From assembly GCA_022545875.1 (NCBI GenBank), contig JAKEIF010000063.1, forward strand, positions 1-6,637: a stretch of 6,637 bases of DNA, read 5' to 3'. The notes beneath the pieces were generated by a model. The model had not been told where the DNA came from. It saw only the letters and a list, made by a program, of their open reading frames with translations, and ran no database searches. The DNA is from Nitrososphaera sp. Its GTDB lineage: Archaea; Thermoproteota; Nitrososphaeria; Nitrososphaerales; Nitrososphaeraceae. Each line of letters begins with the position of its first letter. Positions within the stretch are counted from its first letter, which is position 1. Positions 1-5,823 of the stretch are shown in pieces. The position numbers and the translations under genes were made by a program.

Positions 1-1046
1 AGAATCTCACTTCCGAAGAGTTAAAAGAGATGTACAGGCGCCTGGAGAAGACCAGGTCAGTTCTCCATACTGCGGGGGATATCGAAGTAGGCCAGACCCC
101 ATGCGAAGTGCTTCATGAAACGAGGACGTACAGGCTCTTGCACTATCAGCAGATGGTCAGCAAGACGGTAAAGACGCCCGTTCTGGTCGTTTATGCGCTG
201 ATCAACAAGTCGTACGTGCTCGATCTTCAGCCGGACAAGAGCTGGATAAAGAGCCTCCTGAGCCAAGGGTTCGATGTTTACCTCATAGACTGGAAGACCC
301 CAACAAGCGCAGACAAGTATGTCTCATTTGACGACTACGTAAACTGCTACATTGACGACTGTGTCGATATCGTCCTGAAAAAGAACAAGGTGGACAAGCT
401 TACGCTTCATGGTTACTGCATGGGCGCTAGCATGTCTGCGATGTATACCACGTTACACCAAGAAAAGGTAAGAAACCTTGCGGTAATCGCTCCGGTGGTT
501 GACACCGAAAAAGATACGACGGTCATTGGAAGCCTTGCCAAGAACCTAGATGTTGACAAGATGCTGGAAGTCGCTGGCAACTTGCCTGCTGAGCAACTTT
601 TTGCGTGTTATTCTGTGCTCAAGCCGTTCAAACAGGGTGTTAACAAGTACTTCAATCTCGTCCAGAACATTGACAACGAGCAGTTTGTTGGCAACTTTTT
701 ACGCATCGAGAAATGGCTGTACGACACACCTCCGATTGCGGGCGAGACCTTCAAGCAGTGGATTGCAGACATTTACCAAAGAAACATGCTCGCAAAGAAT
801 GAGCTAAAGCTCGGGAATGAAATTATCGACTTGACAAAGATAAGGGTCCCTATCCTGAACATTGTAGCCGACGAGGATCACCTTGTCTCACCGCAATGCA
901 GTGCTCCTCTGAACGACATGGTTTCGAGCCAAGACAGGCGGCTGATGAGGTTCCACACTGGACACGTTGGTCTCATAGCCAGCCTGTATTCGCAAAACAA
1001 CGTTCTTCCAAAGGTAGGGCAGTGGCTCAAGGCCCGCTCGCAATAA
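1..1046 (+). CDS. phaC: Class III poly(3-hydroxyalkanoate) synthase catalytic subunit PhaC, 5' end outside window
   Basis: This protein polymerises (R)-3-hydroxyacyl-CoA into polyhydroxyalkanoate storage granules, acting at the granule surface with a PhaE partner. It is an alpha/beta-hydrolase-fold protein. Numbering from the Met codon at 30, the synthase box GYCMGA places the nucleophile at Cys130, the acid is Asp283 in DEDHLVSP, and the base is His312 in HTGHVGL. The Cys-Asp (153) and Asp-His (29) spacings equal those I recall for Allochromatium vinosum PhaC (C149/D302/H331). The Met at 30 is probably not the true start: the frame stays open to base 3, and its residues NLTSEELKE before Met30 resemble the conserved N-terminal helix of class III PhaC (A. 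vinosum KLTQEMLDYSRKL). About ten residues are therefore missing to the left. The stop is TAA at 1044-1046. Class III synthases need PhaE, which would be expected just upstream. PHA synthesis genes are known in Nitrososphaera. Confidence 0.93.
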   Translation, partial: NLTSEELKEMYRRLEKTRSVLHTAGDIEVGQTPCEVLHETRTYRLLHYQQMVSKTVKTPVLVVYALINKSYVLDLQPDKSWIKSLLSQGFDVYLIDWKTPTSADKYVSFDDYVNCYIDDCVDIVLKKNKVDKLTLHGYCMGASMSAMYTTLHQEKVRNLAVIAPVVDTEKDTTVIGSLAKNLDVDKMLEVAGNLPAEQLFACYSVLKPFKQGVNKYFNLVQNIDNEQFVGNFLRIEKWLYDTPPIAGETFKQWIADIYQRNMLAKNELKLGNEIIDLTKIRVPILNIVADEDHLVSPQCSAPLNDMVSSQDRRLMRFHTGHVGLIASLYSQNNVLPKVGQWLKARSQ

Positions 1047-1100
1047 TAGATAAAAGCATACTCTAGATTCCATTTATGATTCGCCTCGGCTTTAGAAGTT

Positions 1101-1238
1101 ATGAAAGAACTATGGTATGGTTGTCCAAACTGCTACCTTGCCTTCTACAAAGAGAGCGAATACAGGAACCACTTTGAAACGAATCACTTAAAAAGAAAGT
1201 TCAGGCTTGCAGGCAAGATAGCCTCGGCGGTGCAATAG
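1101..1238 (+). CDS. Small C2H2 zinc-finger protein (45 aa)
   Basis: This 45-codon frame (ATG 1101, TAG 1236-1238) encodes essentially one classical C2H2 zinc finger and a basic tail. The ligands are Cys8 and Cys11 (CPNC), His24 and His29, giving C-x2-C-x12-H-x4-H. The two core hydrophobic positions of the classical finger are also right: Phe15 at C-x3-F, and Tyr21 two residues before His24. Residues 30-37 (LKRKFRLA) are basic and could contact nucleic acid. Such a full match in a frame this short is unlikely by chance. Small C2H2 proteins are common in archaea, including Thaumarchaeota, and are mostly uncharacterised; DNA, RNA or protein binding are all possible. No strong Shine-Dalgarno site is seen before the ATG, and an in-frame TGA at 1077-1079 limits how far the gene can extend upstream. 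The TIR gene starts 49 bases downstream, so the two may be co-transcribed. Confidence 0.78.
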   Translation: MKELWYGCPNCYLAFYKESEYRNHFETNHLKRKFRLAGKIASAVQ

Positions 1239-1246
1239 TAAGGACG

Positions 1247-1272
1247 GGGCAGCATTTTATCCAATGCTGCCC
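1247..1272 (+). repeat. Perfect 10-bp inverted repeat (hairpin) before the TIR gene
   Basis: GGGCAGCATT at 1247-1256 and AATGCTGCCC at 1263-1272 are exact reverse complements separated by the 6-base loop TTATCC. The hairpin begins 8 bases after the zinc-finger gene stop, and its right arm ends 4 bases before the Shine-Dalgarno site of the TIR gene. It could attenuate or terminate readthrough, act as an RNA element controlling TIR translation, or be an operator for a dimeric regulator. There is no T-tract after it, so a bacterial-type intrinsic terminator is not supported. Confidence 0.6.
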
Positions 1273-1276
1273 AGCT

Positions 1277-1281
1277 AGGAG
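1277..1281 (+). promoter_or_regulatory. Shine-Dalgarno site (AGGAG) fixing the GTG start of the TIR gene
   Basis: AGGAG lies 6 bases before the GTG at 1288-1290, an ideal spacing. It supports GTG as the start, since the family's first strand (KQIFISHS) begins right after it. Confidence 0.65.
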
Positions 1282-1287
1282 TCAGAA

Positions 1288-1899
1288 GTGGAGAAGCAGA
1301 TCTTTATCTCTCACAGTGGCAAGGACAGGGAGATAGTTAATGCCATAATCAAGAGCTTTGAGGGTACGGGGGTCAGGCCACTACTAATGGAAGACGTACA
1401 GGACGAGGTCCTCAGAGACGGCGAAGCGAACTGGCAGTGGATTCGTAAGCAGATATGGAACTCGGAAGCGTTATTTGTCATATTGAGCAAGGGATTGACT
1501 GCTCGCGAGCACACGCAGAATTGGGTCGCATTTGAAATAGGGGTAGCGGCCGGCTGTGAACCGCCAAAGCCAGTGTTTGTAATAATCGGTGAAAATGTTG
1601 TATTCCCGGTGCCCTATCTGAACCATTATTTCCCATACTCTGTCACGAATAAACCCCCTGGCTTTCGGGAATCGTCAGAAATCCTCTGGAAAGGTAACGT
1701 AGACGGTCTAATGAAGACTTACATCCAAGATCCATATCTCGCGCCAAAAACAAAACAAATCAATTGTCGCCAGTGCAGGACAGACTTTTACATGCATGGC
1801 GCTGATTCCGACTTCAAATGTCCTTGCTGCAACGCCATGATAGAAAGATCATTTATCGCAAACGCGTATCAGCAGCCTCCCAACGCATCCAACCGATAA
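1288..1899 (+). CDS. TIR-domain protein with C-terminal zinc ribbon
   Basis: The 203-residue protein has an N-terminal TIR domain (about 1-150) and a C-terminal zinc ribbon (about 157-190). TIR hallmarks are the first strand with IFISHSGKDRE (5-15) and the WVAFEIGVAAG helix (79-89), where Glu83 sits four residues after Trp79, the place of the catalytic Glu of NAD-cleaving TIRs. The ribbon ligands are C160-x2-C163 and C178-x2-C181 with 14 residues between the pairs; Cys180 is an extra cysteine. Many prokaryotic TIR proteins hydrolyse or cyclise NAD+, often in antiviral defence, and others only mediate protein contacts; which applies here cannot be told from sequence. No signal peptide or membrane segment is visible, so it is probably cytosolic. 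The GTG start is fixed by an AGGAG site. It follows the C2H2 mini-protein gene by 49 bases and ends 5 bases from the convergent gene at 1905-2192. No Thoeris, CBASS, Argonaute or NLR partner is in the window. Confidence 0.85.
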   Translation: MEKQIFISHSGKDREIVNAIIKSFEGTGVRPLLMEDVQDEVLRDGEANWQWIRKQIWNSEALFVILSKGLTAREHTQNWVAFEIGVAAGCEPPKPVFVIIGENVVFPVPYLNHYFPYSVTNKPPGFRESSEILWKGNVDGLMKTYIQDPYLAPKTKQINCRQCRTDFYMHGADSDFKCPCCNAMIERSFIANAYQQPPNASNR

Positions 1900-1904
1900 T
1901 GACA

Positions 1905-2192
1905 TCACAAGAACAGTACAGGCAGGTTACGAAGCTCCGTAGGCAAGGCGTTCCTTATGATTGGCAGTAGAGAGTCCCTCAGATTTTCAGCTACCGGTTC
2001 CACCAGAATTGACAATACGTTTCTTTTTTCTCCAACCCACCGGGTCTCGCCCATATGATAACCCGCGACTTTGAGAAATGCCCTTCCTCCCTCGGTCACT
2101 GAAATCATCATTCCAAGCTTTCTGCCTTCAAGATTAACGATGAGCCAGCCATCCCTTTCAAGAACATTAACCCAAGACAAAGTCATACCCAT
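1905..2192 (-). CDS. Hypothetical protein, 95 aa, probably leaderless mRNA
   Basis: I do not recognise the family. The protein has a plausible globular look: an N-terminal stretch of alternating hydrophobic residues that suggests a small beta sheet (WLIVNLEGRKLGMMISV, about 16-32), a Gly/Trp-containing middle (GRAFLKVAGYHMGETRW, 36-52), and an amphipathic C-terminal helix (about 57-83) ending in a Leu/Pro-rich tail. There is no signal peptide, clear membrane segment or cysteine motif. The start at ATG 2190-2192 is chosen because a TATA-like CTTTATAGA lies on the same strand about 27 bases upstream, so transcription should begin almost at the ATG; a second ATG two codons on (2184-2186) is the alternative. 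No good Shine-Dalgarno site is present, which fits a leaderless message. The stop is TGA at 1905-1907, tail-to-tail with the TIR gene. A regulator or small enzyme accessory role cannot be decided. Confidence 0.6.
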   Translation of the reverse strand: MGMTLSWVNVLERDGWLIVNLEGRKLGMMISVTEGGRAFLKVAGYHMGETRWVGEKRNVLSILVEPVAENLRDSLLPIIRNALPTELRNLPVLFL

Positions 2193-2216
2193 TTGCCCGA
2201 CCTAGAAATTACCTTC

Positions 2217-2225
2217 TCTATAAAG
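2217..2225 (-). promoter_or_regulatory. TATA-like box for the 95-aa gene
   Basis: On the minus strand this reads CTTTATAGA. Its centre is about 28 bases before the ATG at 2192, so with usual archaeal TATA-to-start spacing the mRNA would begin at or within a few bases of the ATG. Confidence 0.45.
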
Positions 2226-2500
2226 TAGAATCTGATACTAGAACTTTCCGCTGGTTGCAGAATTAGATTTGTCGCCGGTTTACGACGCCTGCCCATTTGG
2301 CTCTAATTCAGTGCCAATAGACTTATCATTTTAGATATCAATGAGACAATACAGGTTGTTCAAGTTAGATTTATTGGATTGCTGTCGGAATAGGACTATT
2401 TCTGTTGTCTAGAAGGCAACATTGGCTGTGATATGACTATAATCTGCACCACGGATTTTGCCTGTGATTCTAAAATTGAACAAAACCCATAGCAAGATGG

Positions 2501-2509
2501 TTTAAATTA
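2501..2509 (+). promoter_or_regulatory. TATA-like box for the HyuA-TsaC-THUMP gene run
   Basis: TTTAAATTA sits about 45 bases before the ATG at 2549. Usual archaeal spacing would place the transcript start near 2530, leaving a leader of about 20 bases without a clear Shine-Dalgarno site. The palindrome at 2524-2537 would cover the predicted start of transcription. Confidence 0.45.
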
Positions 2510-2523
2510 CATCCTATCAAAAC

Positions 2524-2537
2524 TTAGGTTTGCCTAA
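2524..2537. repeat. Short inverted repeat TTAGG-TTTG-CCTAA at the predicted transcript start
   Basis: A perfect 5-bp inverted repeat with a 4-base spacer lies between the TATA-like box and the HyuA start codon. Its position suits a repressor operator, but an arm of 5 bases is short enough to occur by chance in AT-rich DNA. Confidence 0.25.
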
Positions 2538-2548
2538 CGGTTTTCTAG

Positions 2549-4672
2549 ATGCAAAGAAGAATCAGGATCGGCATAGACGTGGGGGGCACATTCACCAAGG
2601 CTGTTGCCATCGACATGGTGGAGGGAAGAATAATTGGTAAAGTGGCCGTTCCGACGACTCATGCATCATCTGAAGGTGTTTCCACGGGTATCGTTCAGGC
2701 CCTGAAGTCTCTGATGCAAAAACACGAGATAGAAAATTCCGAAATTGAACTTATCTCGCACAGCACGACTCAGGCAGTTAATGCGTTGCTAGAGGGAGAT
2801 ACTGCCACGGTAGGGATCGTTGGCATGGGAGTCGGGCTTGAAAAGTCCAATGTCATCAAGCGCACCAACGTGAGAAACGTCGAGCTGGCACCAAACAAGC
2901 ACTTGCACACCTGCTATAGATTCCTTGATACTTCAAAGTATCTTGAAGACAAGCAGGTGCGCCAAGCGATTTCGGAACTGAAGGGAGAAGGAGCAGAAGT
3001 TATCGTTGTGAGCGAGGCGTATGGGGTGGACGATCCCAGTAACGAGCAATATGTCATGGACAAGTGCGACGTGCCATCGACTGCAGGGCATGAATTGACA
3101 GGTGTCTACGGCCTCGAGATTAGAACGCTTACTGCTGCCATTAACGCAGGCATCTTGCCCAAATCTATTGGCACTGCAAGGTTTGTAGAATCCGCCGTGA
3201 GAAAAGAAAACATCGCCGCGCCTGTCCTCATAATGAAAGGAGATGGCGGAGTCACCAGCATGGAAACTTTCAGGAGCAGGCCGATCATCACGGTGCTTTC
3301 AGGACCCGCGGCCAGCGTTGCCGGCGCCCTGCTTCACCTCCGGGTTATAGATGGCGTGTTCATAGAAGTAGGGGGGACGTCAACCAACGTTTGCGTAATC
3401 AAGGACGGACATCCAGAAGTGCGATACGTCACGATAATGCAGCACCCGACATGCATCAGGTCGCTTGATGTCCGGGTGGCCGGCGTCGCGGGAGGTTCTC
3501 TGGTCCGCTGGTCGGGCAGAAAAATTACAGATGTCGGTCCAAGATCCGCTCACATTGCGGGGCTCCAATACTCTTGTTTTGCATCGCCGGAAGAACTCGA
3601 AGGGGGCCAAATTATCACCTTTAGGCCAAAAGAAGGCGACCCGATCGACTACATCGCAATTGAAACGGCAGGAGGAAAGAGGTTCGCAATAACTAACACG
3701 TGCGCCGCAAACGCGCTTGGGATTGTTCCGGACGGTGATTACGCAAAGTCCAACCCTGTTTCGGCAAAGCTCGCCCTTTCCATACTGGCCAATAGAATCG
3801 GGACGACTCCAGAAGCTGCAGCATCAGCAATCCTGGACATTGCCTCAAGAAAAGTACTTGAAATTGTCGAGCCCATGATAAAGGAATACAAACTCAAGAA
3901 GGACAGAATTGTTTTCATCGGCGGGGGAGGCGGCGCATCAGTCCTGGTCCCACACATTGCGCACAAGTTGGAGCTTCAGCACAAGATTGCAGAACACGCG
4001 GAAGTAATTTCTTCAATCGGCGTAGCGGCGGCCATGATTCACGAGGAGCTCGAGAAGACTATTTCAAACCCAAGACCTGATGACGTTGCCGAGCTCACAG
4101 AGCAGGCAAGAAAGTTGGCTCTTGAAAGAGGCGCCCTGCCAGAGTCATTAACTATCCAGTCAGAATATGTCAGCGAGCGATCAATACTTCGCGTGACAGC
4201 GACAGGCAATGTCTCGCTCGACATTGGCACCGCTAATGCTCAGGAGATAAACGAGCAGGAGGCCCACGTGCTTGCCTGTGAGCTCTTTGGGATTGCCGAA
4301 GGCGTCCAGAGGATCTTTGACATGAAGAACTACCACATCTTTGCTTGCGAAACGAGCAAGAAGAAACTTTTCCTCAAAGCACGCAAGCAGCCGGTATTGG
4401 TGTTGGACAAGTTTGGCAGAGTTAGACTATCAGTCGACAACGCCGCCATTTTTAATGGCTCTCCAGAAGATGTTGCTGACAATGTGGATGCGCTGCTGAA
4501 AAAGCGCAGCTCTGACGGTGGAGATCTAGCACCGCAGGTTCACATACTAGACGGCATCAGGCTGATGGACTTTTCAAGCCTGACAGCGCCTGAGCACCTT
4601 TCAAAGGCGGTACGCGACGAGTTGAAGAAGGCGTCAGCATCACAAGTTGCTGCCATTATCAAGCTAGGATAG
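2549..4672 (+). CDS. Hydantoinase/oxoprolinase family protein (HyuA-type ATPase subunit)
   Basis: This 707-residue protein belongs to the HyuA/5-oxoprolinase/acetone carboxylase beta family, ASKHA-fold ATPases that activate a carbonyl or amide oxygen by phosphorylation. The N-terminal domain opens with the phosphate-1 loop DVGGTFTK (10-17), followed by STTQAVNALL (72-81), which is the usual family position. Further hallmarks are MKGDGG (229-234), LSGPAASVAGA (250-260), the phosphate-2 loop EVGGTSTN (273-280), VAGVAGGS (310-317) and the glycine-rich adenosine loop FIGGGGGASVLVPH (456-469). The C-terminal portion (about 510-700) is the least conserved. Length matches the family (about 650-720). 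Two oddities: the phosphate-2 loop usually begins and ends in Asp (DxGGTSTD) but here has Glu273 and Asn280, and no HyuB-type partner lies in the window. The true substrate is therefore unknown; 5-oxoproline, hydantoins and ketones are only family precedents. It leads the run with TsaC, whose frame begins 4 bases after the stop. Confidence 0.9.
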   Translation: MQRRIRIGIDVGGTFTKAVAIDMVEGRIIGKVAVPTTHASSEGVSTGIVQALKSLMQKHEIENSEIELISHSTTQAVNALLEGDTATVGIVGMGVGLEKSNVIKRTNVRNVELAPNKHLHTCYRFLDTSKYLEDKQVRQAISELKGEGAEVIVVSEAYGVDDPSNEQYVMDKCDVPSTAGHELTGVYGLEIRTLTAAINAGILPKSIGTARFVESAVRKENIAAPVLIMKGDGGVTSMETFRSRPIITVLSGPAASVAGALLHLRVIDGVFIEVGGTSTNVCVIKDGHPEVRYVTIMQHPTCIRSLDVRVAGVAGGSLVRWSGRKITDVGPRSAHIAGLQYSCFASPEELEGGQIITFRPKEGDPIDYIAIETAGGKRFAITNTCAANALGIVPDGDYAKSNPVSAKLALSILANRIGTTPEAAASAILDIASRKVLEIVEPMIKEYKLKKDRIVFIGGGGGASVLVPHIAHKLELQHKIAEHAEVISSIGVAAAMIHEELEKTISNPRPDDVAELTEQARKLALERGALPESLTIQSEYVSERSILRVTATGNVSLDIGTANAQEINEQEAHVLACELFGIAEGVQRIFDMKNYHIFACETSKKKLFLKARKQPVLVLDKFGRVRLSVDNAAIFNGSPEDVADNVDALLKKRSSDGGDLAPQVHILDGIRLMDFSSLTAPEHLSKAVRDELKKASASQVAAIIKLG

Positions 4673-4677
4673 AGGGG
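4672..4677 (+). promoter_or_regulatory. Candidate Shine-Dalgarno site bearing on the TsaC start
   Basis: GAGGGG overlaps the last base of the HyuA stop codon. It is 8 bases before the in-frame TTG at 4686, a good spacing, but overlaps the GTG at 4677. A second candidate, AGGA at 4666-4669, is 7 bases before that GTG. The two starts differ by three residues and cannot be separated from sequence alone. Confidence 0.4.
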
Positions 4678-5303
4678 TGTGTAATTTGAAGAGAGTCACC
4701 TGTACTTTTGATGGATTGTCGCAATGCGCTGACACTCTCGACAAGGGTGGAATCGTGGTTTTTCCAACGGATACCGTATATGGAATAGGCTGCAGCCCCT
4801 TCAACCAGCCCGCCGTAGAGAGGGTCTTTCGCATAAAGCGGAGAGACGAAAAAAAACCACTTCCCGTCCTTGTCGGCAAACTATCGGATGCCGAAAAGTT
4901 GGTTGACCTTGGCGAAAAGGGGAGGCTACTTGCGCAAAAGTACTGGCCTGGACCTGTCACGATATTAGCGCCTCTTTTGGATAAGGCAATAGCTCCAAAG
5001 ATAACCGCGGGCACCAACAAGCTGGCAGTCAGAATCCCGGCCAACAAATGTATACTATCACTTCTTCAACGCTCCAAATTCTTGGTAGGCACCAGCGCAA
5101 ATCTGGCGGGACATGCTTCGCCAAAAAGTGCAGACGAGGTTTTAATGTCGGGGCTTGAAGGATATGACGTGCTGCTTGATGGAGGTCATGTCGGAACGGG
5201 CAGTGAATCCACCATAGTTGACGTAACGAACCTTACAGTCACCAGAGAGGCAGCGGTAAGTGCAGAAGAGATCTTTAGATTGCTCGGAGCAGGCAAGTTG
5301 TGA
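4677..5303 (+). CDS. tsaC: Threonylcarbamoyl-AMP synthase (TsaC/Sua5/YrdC family)
   Basis: The enzyme makes L-threonylcarbamoyl-adenylate from threonine, bicarbonate and ATP, the activated donor that KEOPS (Kae1-Bud32-Cgi121-Pcc1) uses to form t6A37 on ANN-decoding tRNAs. The 208 residues form a single YrdC domain: KGGIVVFPTDTVYGIG (23-38), IKRRDEKKPLPVLV (53-66) with the basic residues that bind ATP/substrate, WPGPVTILAP (90-99), LAVRIP (116-121), GTSANLAGHASP (138-149) and GSESTIVDVT (175-184). The extra C-terminal Sua5 domain seen in about 340-residue archaeal/yeast Sua5 is absent, so this is the short TsaC type. The start is either GTG 4677 or TTG 4686; the latter would give MKRVTCTFDG and a good upstream GAGGGG. 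The gene lies 4 bases after HyuA and shares GTGA with the next gene, so translation of the two is probably coupled. An A8 run at 4849-4856 is in frame. A YciO-like paralogue without this activity is the less likely alternative. Confidence 0.92.
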   Translation: MCNLKRVTCTFDGLSQCADTLDKGGIVVFPTDTVYGIGCSPFNQPAVERVFRIKRRDEKKPLPVLVGKLSDAEKLVDLGEKGRLLAQKYWPGPVTILAPLLDKAIAPKITAGTNKLAVRIPANKCILSLLQRSKFLVGTSANLAGHASPKSADEVLMSGLEGYDVLLDGGHVGTGSESTIVDVTNLTVTREAAVSAEEIFRLLGAGKL

Positions 5304-5821
5304 ATCAATTCAATCTAATAGTTTCTACCTATAGGTTTAGAGAAGAAGAAGCACAGGATGAGGTTCTTGACTTGCTCGATTCTTTCGGCGATCCAGATGC
5401 AATCTGCGAAATCACAGAGATCAAGGGCCTATTGCTTGCACAAAGCTCGATTGAACCAACCAAAGTAGTTGAAAAGTTAAAGCAGATTACGTCATCCGAA
5501 CCTTGGCAGATCCGTTACATCCTAAGAGTCCTGCCTATAATGAGCGTAATTCCAACTGGTCTTGAAGATATCGCGGGAGCCGCCGCTGCATTGAGCGGCA
5601 GAATGAAATCGGAAGACAAATTCAGAATAACGGTTGAGAAAAGACACACCCCCCTCGAATCAATGGATGTGATTAACGCAGTGGCATCTAGAATCCAACG
5701 CGCCGTCGATTTAGAGGATCCTGACTGGATTATTCTGGTTCAAATTCTTGGCGCCCAGACAGGTGTGTCTGTGATCGCCCCTGATAATATATTCAGTTCA
5801 GTTGTTGAAAAGAGAAAGTAG
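5300..5821 (+). CDS. THUMP-domain protein, Tan1/THUMPD1-like
   Basis: This 173-residue protein has the layout of the Tan1/THUMPD1 family, tRNA-binding adaptors that in eukaryotes help the acetyltransferase Kre33/NAT10 to make ac4C12. The N-terminal half (FNLIVSTYRFREEEAQDEVL, then IKGLLLAQSS at 41-50) looks like the N-terminal ferredoxin-like part. The THUMP domain is about 70-165: RVLPI (76-80), FRITVEKRHTPLES (108-121), then a helix with the typical VDLEDPDWIILVQILG (136-151) and TGVSVIAP (154-161). There is no methyltransferase, thiouridine synthetase or deaminase domain, so it needs a partner enzyme or acts as an RNA-binding adaptor. Its GTG start overlaps the TsaC stop (GTGA, 5300-5303); GGAG at 5286-5289 is a possible Shine-Dalgarno site, 10 bases away. 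It ends 2 bases from the convergent Cgi121 fusion gene. THUMP identification is firm; the acetylation role is inferred from family and context. Confidence 0.83.
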   Translation: MNQFNLIVSTYRFREEEAQDEVLDLLDSFGDPDAICEITEIKGLLLAQSSIEPTKVVEKLKQITSSEPWQIRYILRVLPIMSVIPTGLEDIAGAAAALSGRMKSEDKFRITVEKRHTPLESMDVINAVASRIQRAVDLEDPDWIILVQILGAQTGVSVIAPDNIFSSVVEKRK

Positions 5822-5823
5822 AC

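Larger units (their letters stand above)
2193..2548. other. AT-rich divergent intergenic region
   Basis: These 356 bases separate the minus-strand 95-aa gene from the plus-strand HyuA-type gene. They hold one TATA-like box facing each way (2217-2225 minus, 2501-2509 plus) and a small inverted repeat, TTAGG-TTTG-CCTAA at 2524-2537, between the second box and the ATG at 2549. The centre (about 2240-2490) shows no convincing coding frame: the longest ATG frame I saw is 23 codons (2341-2412). I see no tRNA, CRISPR repeat, C/D-box or long repeat. A decayed gene or an unrecognised small RNA cannot be excluded. Confidence 0.5.

Noticed and set aside
30..32. ATG at 30 as the true start of phaC
   Set aside because: The frame is open to the left edge and the residues before this Met resemble the conserved N-terminal helix of class III PhaC, so the gene begins outside the window.
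1049..1056. GATAAAAG as a TATA box for the zinc-finger gene
   Set aside because: It is a poor match and lies right after the phaC stop; ATTTAT at 1072-1077 is an equally weak alternative, so no promoter is called.
1076..1177. 33-codon ATG frame overlapping the zinc-finger gene in another phase
   Set aside because: It shows no motif, whereas the overlapping frame from 1101 has a full C2H2 pattern; both are unlikely to be real.
1247..1272. Hairpin as a bacterial-type intrinsic terminator
   Set aside because: No T-tract follows the stem, and archaea mostly terminate at T-runs without a hairpin; it is listed as an inverted repeat of unknown role.
2341..2412. 23-codon ATG frame in the divergent intergenic region
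   Set aside because: It is short, has no ribosome-binding site or motif, and the region is AT-rich non-coding in appearance.
4849..4856. A8 run inside tsaC as a phase-variation site
   Set aside because: The run simply encodes part of the conserved DEKKP motif in frame, and a single A8 in a probably essential gene is weak evidence for slippage.
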